Assembly (NCBI GenBank): GCA_012514635.1 | Contig: JAAYZX010000036.1 | Location: forward strand, 1 to 56,844 | Direction: 5' to 3' | Length of the DNA stretch: 56,844 nt | DNA from: Actinomycetota bacterium | Lineage (GTDB): Bacteria > Actinomycetota > Thermoleophilia > RBG-16-64-13 | In this document: one piece after another, positions 28,201 through 35,093 of the stretch | Layout: each line of letters begins with the position of its first letter | How positions within the stretch are numbered: position 1 is the first letter of the stretch | Translations under genes and position numbers: made by a program | Notes under the pieces: generated by a model | What the model saw: only the letters and a program-made list of their open reading frames with translations | Told to the model about the DNA's origin: nothing | Database searches by the model: none

Positions 28201-29682
28201 TGCGGCCCGGGCTCTTTCGTGGAACATATTTTCAACGATATCCTCCACGACCATCCCCATACCATCTTGGAGAGTGATGGGCATGAAGGGCGCGCGGGAT
28301 ACGTGACGCGCGTGCAGGCATTTCTGCATGCCATCCGTGCAGCGACTACGGGCGATTCAGGCAGAGCGGCCGGCGGCGCGCCCGTCGCGGTGACGCCAAC
28401 GATCGACACGCGCATAGGTCGCTACGATCGTTTCCCCATTCGCAATTTTCGGCAATTGCTGGAGCGCAAGGTGGTGTTCGGGACCGTGGGCGGTCGTTTG
28501 GGAGAGGCTGTGGCCGCCATGTTGCGCGGTTTCGGGGTAGATGCCGCCTTCTCAGGCGAATCGGGACCGGAGGTTTGGCGGCTGGCACAGGAAGGATGCA
28601 CGGGCAAGGAGTGCCTGCCGTACGAGCTGATCTGGGGATCGTTTGCCTCGTTCCTTTCGGCTCAAAGTCCGGACTGGTTTACAGAGTACGAGCGACTGCC
28701 GTTGCTTCTGTCCGTGGGCTTGGGCTTCCAAGCGTGTCGCGCCAATGTATTTCATCTGGCCGAGGAGATTGCAGTGGAGCGCATGAGCCTTCCCGGACAG
28801 GTGGAGGTGTCGGATCTCACTATCATCATGACCTATCCGCCACTTACGGCGGTGGCGTGGGCGACCGCGGTGGCGGTGGACATCCTCAACATGCTGCGTT
28901 TCTACCATCTCGCCACCGAGGCTGAGCCGGGCGCTTCGGCGCGTATCTGCGACTACCATTTCGGACTGCTGTTGAAGGTACTGGAGCGTCCACTGGGCGA
29001 CTCGCATTGGGTGGAGGTGCGGCCGCAGCTGCGTCGCATCCGGCGCGTGCTGGAGAAAGCGGCCGCGGCATTCGCTACGTTGCTACAGAAGTCTAATGCT
29101 TTAGATGAACTTCGTGACGTTTACGTATGCGGCGATATCTTCCTGCGCATCCCCGAGTGGGGCAACGACCGCCTGTTGGAACGCCTCAGCGCGCTGGGAC
29201 TGCGGGTCACTTTTGAGCCCTTCGCCGAGCTGTTTGAGCTCCTAGCTCTGCGCGAAACCCAGGATCACGGCGTCCGCACCGAGGAGTGGTGGAAATACCA
29301 CGGCTTCCTGCTGATCATGAAGCGCATTCTGCGGTGGCTGTTACAGGCGGTGACCCCGGCGCATCCTTGGTTGGAATGGTTCGATGTGGAAGAAGTTGAT
29401 CGTGAAAGCAGGCGTCTCTTCTGTGGCTATCCGTTTGGCGAGAGCATCCCCACCATCGGAGGAGCACTGTTGGCCTGGCGGACACGACCCATCGACGGAG
29501 TCGTGGTGGTGGGCCCACGCGGTTGCGGGCCGGCTCTGATTTCCGAAGCTCAGCTGCGCCGCGAGACCGGCATACCCCTTCTCTTCCTCTACAACGACGG
29601 AGATCCCATTGATGAAGCCCGTCTGGCGGGCTTCGCCTGGCGGTTGAGGAGCCGGCCGCCCGGGAGATCGCGCAGGTCTTAG
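25267..29682 (+). CDS. Giant 2-hydroxyacyl-CoA dehydratase activase-related protein
   Basis: 1471 aa. Residues about 5-290 form a first BadF/BcrA/HgdC-type ATPase domain with a weak P-loop (GLDLGKVATRI). Residues about 320-590 form a second, canonical one (GLDLGSTGSK, EIGGQDAKF, CSAGTGSFLEEQA, the last with the cluster-ligand Cys). A Cys-rich stretch follows (CSDRNCLNMC, about 616-630), then DUF2229-like and dehydratase-subunit-like regions (about 714-1000 and 1070-1400) with CGHYYLDALPF and GCTGKECLPYELIWG. This matches the COG1924-COG3580-COG3581 fusion family, ATP-driven one-electron donors found mainly in anaerobes. Start choice between ATG 25267 and 25273 is open; neither has a strong ribosome site. 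No separate dehydratase genes are adjacent. Confidence 0.82.
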   Translation: MAMAPHILIGLDLGKVATRIAYTRADSPSFSEADTITIAERHQGRPLDPFFSLYRELGSIAIRSVVATGVYSQRLSPPVVAGLPEEIAQEWAVRLLAPSAGSLNVVRIGGSGFSVLVRTAKGEFRYEKNDRCSAGTGETMERICERLGATLEEAAALALGAAEAIPVTARCSVFAKSELTHFANQGEPHDRLFRGYFESIAKNIHALVQKTGVPGPVWLVGHGALIEPLAAALRTQLSVDNRHPVVEVSPQAAVFEALGALNYARSHEWSRNDWPNDPTELVKEEGRRVRGLAETGVDRNQPRVIRLSVSSEEPVAGDDTPAVLGLDLGSTGSKAALVSVESGDVLADVYRRTDGNPVEAARALVAEVLEKATCPIMAVGLTGSGRDATATVFRAALGDVGFRLLVQNEIVAHAVAAARYDPEGGRSLSVVEIGGQDAKFINVRGGVVTDSDMNRACSAGTGSFLEEQAVLHGVDDIVRFGEIAGRGTHPPDLGQTCTVFVADKAAEALNDGYSMADVFAGFQYSVIRNYKNRVMGNRQFLDRIFFQGKPASSDSLARTLSVVTGREVIVPPNPGAMGAIGIALMVRDALREPDGAQPLDLSALLEARIVERRTFRCSDRNCLNMCRIESAAVDVQGERRRIVSGGSCPKYEAVSASGRKLPKDAPNAFAQRRQLLDEILARHAVPAEDRGPTSVGGSVDGAAHKRVGAPTAVSLGVPCGHYYLDALPFMTGFLAGLGLRPEPLWPDYDTLALGDRRCTSSSVCVPVKLMHGLAETNMKYLLMPVFVTLPRAVDGCGTATCPLTQGTPEMVESALVAEGAKTEVLRPVILKLDNGFGSRQFAAEWLGYWLTKAPTELRRSVGKVRRAYRRGVAAQLEYERALLRIGRSAMEFARREGYPIVLVAGETHVALDTIMHAGIPEVITENGAIAIPVDCYPIPESIPPLSRVHWASAARTLRASVAAARDGDVFPMLIGAYGCGPGSFVEHIFNDILHDHPHTILESDGHEGRAGYVTRVQAFLHAIRAATTGDSGRAAGGAPVAVTPTIDTRIGRYDRFPIRNFRQLLERKVVFGTVGGRLGEAVAAMLRGFGVDAAFSGESGPEVWRLAQEGCTGKECLPYELIWGSFASFLSAQSPDWFTEYERLPLLLSVGLGFQACRANVFHLAEEIAVERMSLPGQVEVSDLTIIMTYPPLTAVAWATAVAVDILNMLRFYHLATEAEPGASARICDYHFGLLLKVLERPLGDSHWVEVRPQLRRIRRVLEKAAAAFATLLQKSNALDELRDVYVCGDIFLRIPEWGNDRLLERLSALGLRVTFEPFAELFELLALRETQDHGVRTEEWWKYHGFLLIMKRILRWLLQAVTPAHPWLEWFDVEEVDRESRRLFCGYPFGESIPTIGGALLAWRTRPIDGVVVVGPRGCGPALISEAQLRRETGIPLLFLYNDGDPIDEARLAGFAWRLRSRPPGRSRRS

Positions 29683-29721
29683 CGTCACCGTCACCCGGCT
29701 CCTATGCCCCTGAAGCCCGGC

Positions 29722-31020
29722 CTACTTCTTCTCCCACTTGATCAAATATGCAACCTGACTTAGGGTGCTGCCTTCTTGGATCTCTCCGCGAAGCCGGTTC
29801 TCCTTCTCCAGGACGTCCATGGCGCGATTGGTGTACTCCACGGCCTTGTCCTTGGGGATCACGCAGACGCCGTCGTCGTCGCCGATGATCCAGTCACCGG
29901 GTGCCACGGTCACATTGGAGATACGGATAGGCACATTGATCTCACCGAAGCCCTTGGGTTCGCCGGCGGTGGGAGTGCAGTGAGTGCAGAAGAGCGGGAA
30001 GCCCAGTTCGCGGATATCACCGGTGTCGCGGGCGGCGCCGTGGATGACCACGCCGGCGGCGCCCTGCATGATGGCGGAGTTGGTGGCCAGTTCCCCCCAC
30101 ACGGCCGGTGTGACTCCACCCGCGTCGATAACGATGACGTCACCGGGCCTGGCCACATCGATGGCTTCCACCGGTTTGGCCCAGTCGCCCGGATAGGTGC
30201 GGACCGTTACCGCCGGTCCCACCATTTTGGCGCCGGGAGTGCGGCAGACGATGCCGGGCAGATCGCCGGAGCGATGGAGCGCGTCGGATACGTTGGCCGC
30301 CGAACAGCGGAGGAGCGTGTCGCGGATATCAGTGTCGGAGCATGCCCGCACAAAATAGTCGGATTTCACAGCCACTAGATCCTTCATGGCCTTCTTGATC
30401 TGTCGCGTGGCCGCGGCGGCGTCCGTGGATTTGATGATGGCTCCACCCACTACCACGATGGAAGCGCCGGCTTCTACTGCCTCGGCGGCGGTCTCGGAGT
30501 TGATGCCGCCGGCCACCGCCACGGGGATGCTCACGGCACAGGCCACTTCCCGTAGGGTGTCGAAGGGGGTCTTGCCCTCCATCTGCTCGTCGATGGCCAC
30601 GTGGATGCCGATGTAGGCGGCGCCCATGGCCTCCGCTTCGCGCGCCCGGGTCACCACATCGTCCACCTGGATCATGTCAACTATGATCTCAGCCCCGTAG
30701 TTGCGACCGGCTTCTATGCACTCGCGTATGGTGGCATCTGAGGCGGCTCCCAGCACGCCCACGATACCGGCTCCGGCCTTGGCGGCGAATTCCACCTCGG
30801 CCCGCCCGGCATCCATGGTTTTCATGTCGGCTACGACCACTTTGTCGGGCCAGCGGTTGTGCAGCGCCCGCACCGCCGCGAGCCCCTCGCTCTTGATGAG
30901 GGGGGTGCCGGCTTCCAACCAATCGGCTCCGCCCGCCACCGCTTCCTCCGCCACCTTCAGCGCCCGTGGTAGATCGACGAAGTCCAGCGCCAACTGGATG
31001 ACCGGCTCCTTGATTTCCAT
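29722..31020 (-). CDS. 3-hexulose-6-phosphate synthase fused to RraA-like domain
   Basis: 432 aa. Residues 1-210 are an orotidine-decarboxylase-like barrel of the hexulose-phosphate synthase type with the metal/catalytic motif ADMKTMD (64-70) and VAVAGGIN near the end. Residues about 225-420 are an RraA/demethylmenaquinone methyltransferase-like or HMG-aldolase fold, with GPAVTVRTYPGD and GDDDGV landmarks. The synthase condenses formaldehyde with ribulose 5-phosphate. In fusions of this kind the second domain's role is unsettled and the isomerase (Hps partner) is not visible here. The start has AAGGGAG upstream. It is the last gene of a minus-strand operon with YjbQ and a DUF2520 protein. Formaldehyde detoxification or ribulose-phosphate supply are both possible. 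Confidence 0.85.
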   Translation of the reverse strand: MEIKEPVIQLALDFVDLPRALKVAEEAVAGGADWLEAGTPLIKSEGLAAVRALHNRWPDKVVVADMKTMDAGRAEVEFAAKAGAGIVGVLGAASDATIRECIEAGRNYGAEIIVDMIQVDDVVTRAREAEAMGAAYIGIHVAIDEQMEGKTPFDTLREVACAVSIPVAVAGGINSETAAEAVEAGASIVVVGGAIIKSTDAAAATRQIKKAMKDLVAVKSDYFVRACSDTDIRDTLLRCSAANVSDALHRSGDLPGIVCRTPGAKMVGPAVTVRTYPGDWAKPVEAIDVARPGDVIVIDAGGVTPAVWGELATNSAIMQGAAGVVIHGAARDTGDIRELGFPLFCTHCTPTAGEPKGFGEINVPIRISNVTVAPGDWIIGDDDGVCVIPKDKAVEYTNRAMDVLEKENRLRGEIQEGSTLSQVAYLIKWEKK

Positions 31021-31059
31021 GATGGCTCCCTTCTGCTTGGGTAGGCTTCGCTTACGACC

Positions 31060-31530
31060 TCAGACGCCCATGAATTGCACCACGACCTTGCGATCGCGGG
31101 GCACGTTGTCAAAGCACACGAAACAGACCGCCTGCCAGGTACCCAACGTGAAGCGACCGTTCGTGAAGGGAATGACCAGAGACGGACCCAGGAGACCGGC
31201 CCGGCAGTGGGAGTGGCCGTTGCCATCGCCCAGGCGCACGTTGTGCTCATAGCCCTGCTCGCGGGGGATGATCTGGTCGAACAGGCGTTGGAAGTCTTGT
31301 ACCACACCCGGTTCGAACTCGAGAGTGGTAATGGCGGCGGTGGCACCCGGCGCAAATACTGTGGCTGTGCCGGCATCGAGCCTGGTATCGGCTAGGAGGT
31401 CTTCCAGTTCCTGTGTGATGTTGACGATGTGGCCTTCTCCCGCAGTAGAGAAGGGGATGAAGCGGGTTGCGATTGTGAGTTGGCCGGTAGTGGTGGTGTC
31501 GGTGGCGTTGGCGACTGAGAAGTTACTCAT
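31060..31530 (-). CDS. YjbQ/UPF0047 family protein
   Basis: 156 aa, somewhat longer than the usual 130-140. The family signature GDGNGHSHCRAGLLGPS and the ending GTWQAVCFVCFDNVPRDR are clear. Members are small trimers annotated as secondary thiamine-phosphate synthases, because some can supply that activity when over-produced; the true role is uncertain. It overlaps the DUF2520 gene by 8 bases and is followed by the synthase-RraA fusion. GGGAGAA lies upstream of the ATG. Confidence 0.85.
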   Translation of the reverse strand: MSNFSVANATDTTTTGQLTIATRFIPFSTAGEGHIVNITQELEDLLADTRLDAGTATVFAPGATAAITTLEFEPGVVQDFQRLFDQIIPREQGYEHNVRLGDGNGHSHCRAGLLGPSLVIPFTNGRFTLGTWQAVCFVCFDNVPRDRKVVVQFMGV

Positions 31531-32485
31531 GGGGTTCTCCCGTGTCCGGCGGGTGCAGAGACGATTTTATCAGTCGACTGGAGGGGCTGGAGTCGGCCGG
31601 CGAAGTAGTCTCGTAGCCGTCTTGCGGGCCGCCTGCATTGCGCAGCACAGCCTCCAGAGTTTCCAGGGTGTGGCGCGGGACTCGGTCCATTTGCTGTACG
31701 ATTTCCAGCGTGGCCAAGCCGAGCACTCGGTAGAGATGATCAATTTCCGGCATTTGCTCGCTCAACGCGGTCAGGTGTTGTTCGATGGTGCGGGTATCTC
31801 CGCGACTAAGAGGACCGGTGAGGGCGGCGATGGTGCCGTGTGCTGCGAGATTGTCCACTGCGCCGCGAACCAAGGGGAGAAACGCGGCGAGTGCGGATTT
31901 GGCCGGAAGACCGGCGCGAAGGAACATCTTTTCCGCGATGTATTCCAGGGTTACGAGGTAGTTGCTGGCCACACACGCGGCGGCGTGATAGAGGGTACGA
32001 GCCTCTGCGGCCAGTCGAACGGGCTGTGCTCCGAGGGCTAGGGCCAGCTCACAACCCAGTTCCCAACCGCCGCGCGGCCCGGGGGTCACAGCAATGGTGG
32101 CATCTTTGAAGCGGGTGAAACCCGTCTCGTATCCTGCGAAAGTTTGGAGTGGATGGAAGCCGAATGTGGTCGCTCCTGCGTGTAGGCAGGAATCGAGCGC
32201 GGAAACCGGTGTTGCCCCGCTGGTGTGAGCTACGGCGATCTGCGCATTCACGTTTGGCAGCGTGCCCAATGCGCTTGCTACTTGGTCCGCTACCGTTATT
32301 ACCAGCGAGTCCGGCACGGCCAAGAAGAGCACGGTTGGTCTCATGGCCAATAGCGCACGCAGGGTAGGAGATGCCTGGAGTCCAAGGACGGATGCCGCAG
32401 TGCGCGAGGTCTCGGACGAGGTATCAAAGAAGCCACAAATCTCGAGACCCGCGTGCTGCAGGGCAAGTCCCAGCGAAAGTCCCAC
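31523..32485 (-). CDS. DUF2520/Rossmann-fold NAD(P)-binding protein with unclear start
   Basis: At least 320 aa. The frame contains a Rossmann dinucleotide-binding start and a ketopantoate reductase-like C-terminal domain (DUF2520 family; landmarks FGFHPLQTF, AACVASNYLVTLEY and ALTGPLSRGD). The coordinate given is the first canonical start (GTG 32485), but the conserved AAIVGAGRVG motif, including most of the nucleotide-binding GxGxxG, is encoded upstream of it to about 32520. No ATG, GTG or TTG exists in frame for more than 60 codons upstream. Translation must begin at a rare codon (CTG at 32566 is one), continue by frameshift from the ORF at 32693, or the sequence has an indel. The C-terminal 30 residues are Ser/Pro-rich. 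Confidence 0.75.
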   Translation of the reverse strand: MGLSLGLALQHAGLEICGFFDTSSETSRTAASVLGLQASPTLRALLAMRPTVLFLAVPDSLVITVADQVASALGTLPNVNAQIAVAHTSGATPVSALDSCLHAGATTFGFHPLQTFAGYETGFTRFKDATIAVTPGPRGGWELGCELALALGAQPVRLAAEARTLYHAAACVASNYLVTLEYIAEKMFLRAGLPAKSALAAFLPLVRGAVDNLAAHGTIAALTGPLSRGDTRTIEQHLTALSEQMPEIDHLYRVLGLATLEIVQQMDRVPRHTLETLEAVLRNAGGPQDGYETTSPADSSPSSRLIKSSLHPPDTGEPHE

Positions 32486-32546
32486 CCGTCCTGCCCCGAC
32501 GATCGCGGCGCGGAGCCTGCGAGAGACGTCGGCAGGACGCGGGCTG

Positions 32547-32693
32547 CTAGATAGCTCCGTGTGCAGGGAGCAAGCGGCGATGATCGACCTTCCGTTCCAG
32601 TTCCGCTGTGAGATACCAGACGCGGTCTTTGTTCTTGGTGATGTGGTTGCTCTTGTGAGTCTTGTAGACTTGTGCCGTGTAAGACGTTGCCAT
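32547..32693 (-). CDS. Small basic 48-aa protein or frameshifted N-terminus of the DUF2520 protein
   Basis: 48 aa starting MATSYTAQVYKTHKSN and ending in LLPAHGAI. It has an excellent ribosome site (GGGAGAGG, 4 bases before ATG) and a TTGACA promoter element upstream. It is rich in Lys, His and Thr, with no membrane segment or known motif. Its reading frame ends 62 bases before the first canonical start of the DUF2520 gene and overlaps the upstream extension of that frame. It may be a true small protein, a leader peptide, or the first part of the DUF2520 protein before a frameshift. Confidence 0.5.
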   Translation of the reverse strand: MATSYTAQVYKTHKSNHITKNKDRVWYLTAELERKVDHRRLLPAHGAI

Positions 32694-32752
32694 GTGGACC
32701 TCTCCCTTGGGGTACGGCTCCTTATGGTGGCCGTCCCTGGGATGATGTCGCC

Positions 32753-32781
32753 GTTAGAATAACAGCAGGCCCAAGTGTCAA
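32753..32781 (-). promoter_or_regulatory. Candidate promoter of the 48-aa ORF/DUF2520/YjbQ operon
   Basis: On the minus strand a consensus TTGACA (32781-32776) is followed after 16-17 bases by TTCTAA/TCTAAC (32759-32753). The -35 is perfect and the -10 weak. Initiation would give a leader of about 50 bases before the ATG at 32693. Confidence 0.4.
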
Positions 32782-32918
32782 CAAGACGTTCCGGTGTGAC
32801 TTTGCCGGGGTTAGAACTTGATCCTCTCTGCAGCCTACTTCATACTTTGCGGAGATACCCGGGCCGCTTTGCTCCGGTAGTAAGTCAAAGCGATGAGAAG
32901 CAGGTACCGATCCATGTC

Positions 32919-33029
32919 ATGGGGGCGGCTGTGTCTGTTTGTGAATATATATGCGGTTGGTGTGATTGTCAGTTTGAGGAACCGGTATCTTTGGCGCGTG
33001 TCGCCGAGATGCTGATTCGATTCGGATAG
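32919..33029 (+). CDS. Minimal FmdB-like zinc-ribbon protein
   Basis: 36 aa from ATG 32919, or 32 aa from GTG 32931, which has a G-rich stretch before it. The core CEYICGWCDCQFEEPVSL aligns with the FmdB/CxxC regulatory family start (IYEYRCxxCGxxFExxVS): the E-Y, the CxxC pair and the F-E are all kept. The second CxxC of complete FmdB ribbons is absent, so this is a half-ribbon or a truncated form. Its TAG stop shares one base with the GTG start of the uracil-DNA glycosylase gene, a typical sign of translational coupling. The function of FmdB-type proteins is poorly known. Confidence 0.5.
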   Translation: MGAAVSVCEYICGWCDCQFEEPVSLARVAEMLIRFG

Positions 33030-33754
33030 TGAGCCTCTTATCTATGGCTATTCCCAAAGATCCTCGTGTGGCGGAGGAAGCGCTTCAGGCTCAGGCGGCG
33101 TCTCTCGTAGACTGCCGGAAGTGCGCGCTGTGCCAAGAGAGAACACAAGTGGTGTTCGGCGCAGGCAACCCGGTGGCCGACCTGATGTTTGTGGGTGAAG
33201 GCCCCGGATTCAACGAAGACAAGCAGGGAGAGCCGTTCGTGGGCCAAGCCGGAAAGCTCTTGAATGAGTTGCTGGCAGATATCGGCCTCTCTCGCCCCCA
33301 GGTATACATCGGCAATGTGATCAAGTGTCGTCCGCCGCGAAACCGCGATCCGCTTCCGGAAGAGATCGAGATTTGCTCGCCGCATCTTATGGAGCAGATC
33401 AGAGTCATTCGTCCTATGGTCATTTGCACACTCGGTCGCTTCGCTACGCGGGTTATTGCCTCCACTCAGGCTCCCATGTCCGCTGTGCGTGGGAAGGCAA
33501 AAGAACTGGAGGTGGCGGGAGTTCCCGTGATCGTGTTTCCGGTCTTTCATCCGGCGGCAGCGCTGTATACGACGGCCAATCGAGGGGTGCTGGAGCAGGA
33601 TTTCCAGAAGCTGAAAGTGCTACTGGCGCGGGGGCGTGAAGCTTTGTCGGCCGGACCTGAGCTTGTGGAGGGAGACACCGAGGAGGAGGCAGAGGTGGCA
33701 GTGGCCGGTGACGCGGGGCCTGCCTCCACGGAAGAGCAGTTGCAACTGTGGTGA
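33029..33754 (+). CDS. Family 4 uracil-DNA glycosylase (iron-sulfur)
   Basis: 241 aa. It removes uracil from DNA to start base-excision repair. The catalytic motif A reads GEGPGFNEDKQGEPFVGQAG, and motif B is HPAAAL. Four cysteines at 29, 32, 100 and 116 match the spacing of the 4Fe-4S ligands in family-4 enzymes. The last 40 residues are acidic and Glu/Ala-rich, beyond the normal enzyme end. The GTG at 33029 overlaps the stop of the zinc-ribbon ORF; an ATG at 33044 is an alternative. The gene overlaps tsaE by 7 bases, so it is probably co-transcribed with the threonylcarbamoyl-tRNA genes. Confidence 0.9.
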   Translation: MSLLSMAIPKDPRVAEEALQAQAASLVDCRKCALCQERTQVVFGAGNPVADLMFVGEGPGFNEDKQGEPFVGQAGKLLNELLADIGLSRPQVYIGNVIKCRPPRNRDPLPEEIEICSPHLMEQIRVIRPMVICTLGRFATRVIASTQAPMSAVRGKAKELEVAGVPVIVFPVFHPAAALYTTANRGVLEQDFQKLKVLLARGREALSAGPELVEGDTEEEAEVAVAGDAGPASTEEQLQLW

Positions 33755-34224
33755 TCCTTCGGGAAACGGGTGTCGATCTCGAGCGGCTGGAGGAGATCGG
33801 TCGCCGGCTGGCGCAGGTTCTGCGTCCGGGTGACGTGGTGCTGCTGTTCGGTCCTCTGGGCGCCGGCAAGACCACGCTGATACGTGTAGTGGCTCGGGCT
33901 TTGGGCGTAACCGATACCGTGCGCAGCCCCTCCTTCACCATCGCGAATATCTACTCCGGAGCAGTGACTGTCAATCATCTGGACCTCTACAGGCTGGAGG
34001 GTATAGAAGCGGAAGATGCACTGGCACTGGAAGAGTACTTGACGGCGGACGCAGTGGTGTTGATTGAGTGGCCGGAGGCCGGGCGTGACCGCCTGGAGGA
34101 GCCCACGTTCGAGATCCACCTTGAGCATGAATCCCTGCAGACACGTTCCGTGCGTGTAGAGGCCGGTAGCGAAGCAGGCGCTGCGCGCTGGGCGGCGGCC
34201 GACCCCGGAGAAGGTGGGCTGTGA
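33748..34224 (+). CDS. tsaE: tRNA threonylcarbamoyladenosine biosynthesis ATPase TsaE
   Basis: 158 aa. It has a P-loop GPLGAGKTT at 35-43, a switch-like SPSFTI segment at 60-65, DLYRL at 79-83 and LIEWPEAG: the TsaE (YjeE) pattern. TsaE is the ATPase that cycles the TsaB-TsaD complex during N6-threonylcarbamoyladenosine (t6A) formation on ANN-decoding tRNAs. It starts at GTG 33748 or 33751, inside the end of the glycosylase gene, and overlaps tsaB by 4 bases. Confidence 0.92.
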   Translation: MVILRETGVDLERLEEIGRRLAQVLRPGDVVLLFGPLGAGKTTLIRVVARALGVTDTVRSPSFTIANIYSGAVTVNHLDLYRLEGIEAEDALALEEYLTADAVVLIEWPEAGRDRLEEPTFEIHLEHESLQTRSVRVEAGSEAGAARWAAADPGEGGL

Positions 34225-35093
34225 GTAGGAACTTGGTGGTGGCGTTTGACTGTGCCTCTGACGCTACGTCTGCCGCTGTTTTGCGGTGCAGTAGAGATGC
34301 TTCGGGTTTTGTCGTAGCGGGGTCTGCGCGGGATGAGGCAGGCGCGCGTCATGGTGGCGGAGTACTTCTGCCGTTGGTGGCGAAGTTGCTACAGGGCGCC
34401 GGCGCCGATCAGGAAAATATTGCAGCGCTGGTAGTCGGTACCGGTCCGGGGACGTTCACAGGTGTGCGCATAGCCGTGTCCACCGGACGGGCGCTGGCTC
34501 TGGCGTTAGGCCGCCCCGTCTTTGGCGTGAGCACGTTGGATGTACTGGCTGCTCAGGCCCTTTTATCAACGGGTGCAGCATCGTGGACGGGTCCGGAATC
34601 GGCAGGTCGAGTGGTTCTGACATCGGTAGTGGACGCGCGGCGCAGGCAGGTGTTTGCCGCCGACTATGTCTTGGAACCGGAGGGGTGGACGTGCAACACA
34701 GTGCGCGCCGTAGATCCTGAGGGGGTTGTCTCCACAATAGGGGCTATGCATCCGGGAGCGCGGGTGGCTCTCGTGGGGGCAGAGGCTTTGGTGATGAAAG
34801 GGGACGGGCAGAGTGGGGCTCTGATAATGCCGCAGGTTCTCGACGCGGCTCATCTGGTGTTGGGCCAGGAGCAATTGGCGGGCGGGCGGGAGTTAATGGA
34901 GACTTTGGCCCGCGCGTGCGCAGGACCATGCGGGCAGAGAATCCCATGCGGAGGAGATTCTGGACGGGATAGAGATGGTATGTCCCGCGCGGGGGAGCCG
35001 GGATCCCCGGAACTCGTTAACCCTATCTATGTGCGACCGCCGGATGCAGACACCCACATCACTAAAATGCGCGATCCGTGGGGCGGCAGATGA
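34221..35093 (+). CDS. tsaB: tRNA threonylcarbamoyladenosine biosynthesis protein TsaB
   Basis: 290 aa, longer than the usual 220-240. The N-terminal ASKHA fold is recognisable from VVAFDCASDATSAAV and GTGPGTFTGVRIAVSTGRAL. The C-terminus ends with the common NPIYVRPPDAD. TsaB is an inactive paralogue of TsaD and its essential partner in t6A synthesis. The extra length lies in a Gly/Arg-rich segment before the end. It starts at a GTG overlapping the tsaE stop (GTGA) and overlaps rimI by 4 bases. Confidence 0.9.
   Translation: MSRNLVVAFDCASDATSAAVLRCSRDASGFVVAGSARDEAGARHGGGVLLPLVAKLLQGAGADQENIAALVVGTGPGTFTGVRIAVSTGRALALALGRPVFGVSTLDVLAAQALLSTGAASWTGPESAGRVVLTSVVDARRRQVFAADYVLEPEGWTCNTVRAVDPEGVVSTIGAMHPGARVALVGAEALVMKGDGQSGALIMPQVLDAAHLVLGQEQLAGGRELMETLARACAGPCGQRIPCGGDSGRDRDGMSRAGEPGSPELVNPIYVRPPDADTHITKMRDPWGGR

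Noticed and set aside
32775-32918. Upstream extension of the zinc-ribbon ORF to 84 codons
   Set aside because: The added part is Arg/Leu-rich, lacks a ribosome site and overlaps the promoter of the opposite strand.
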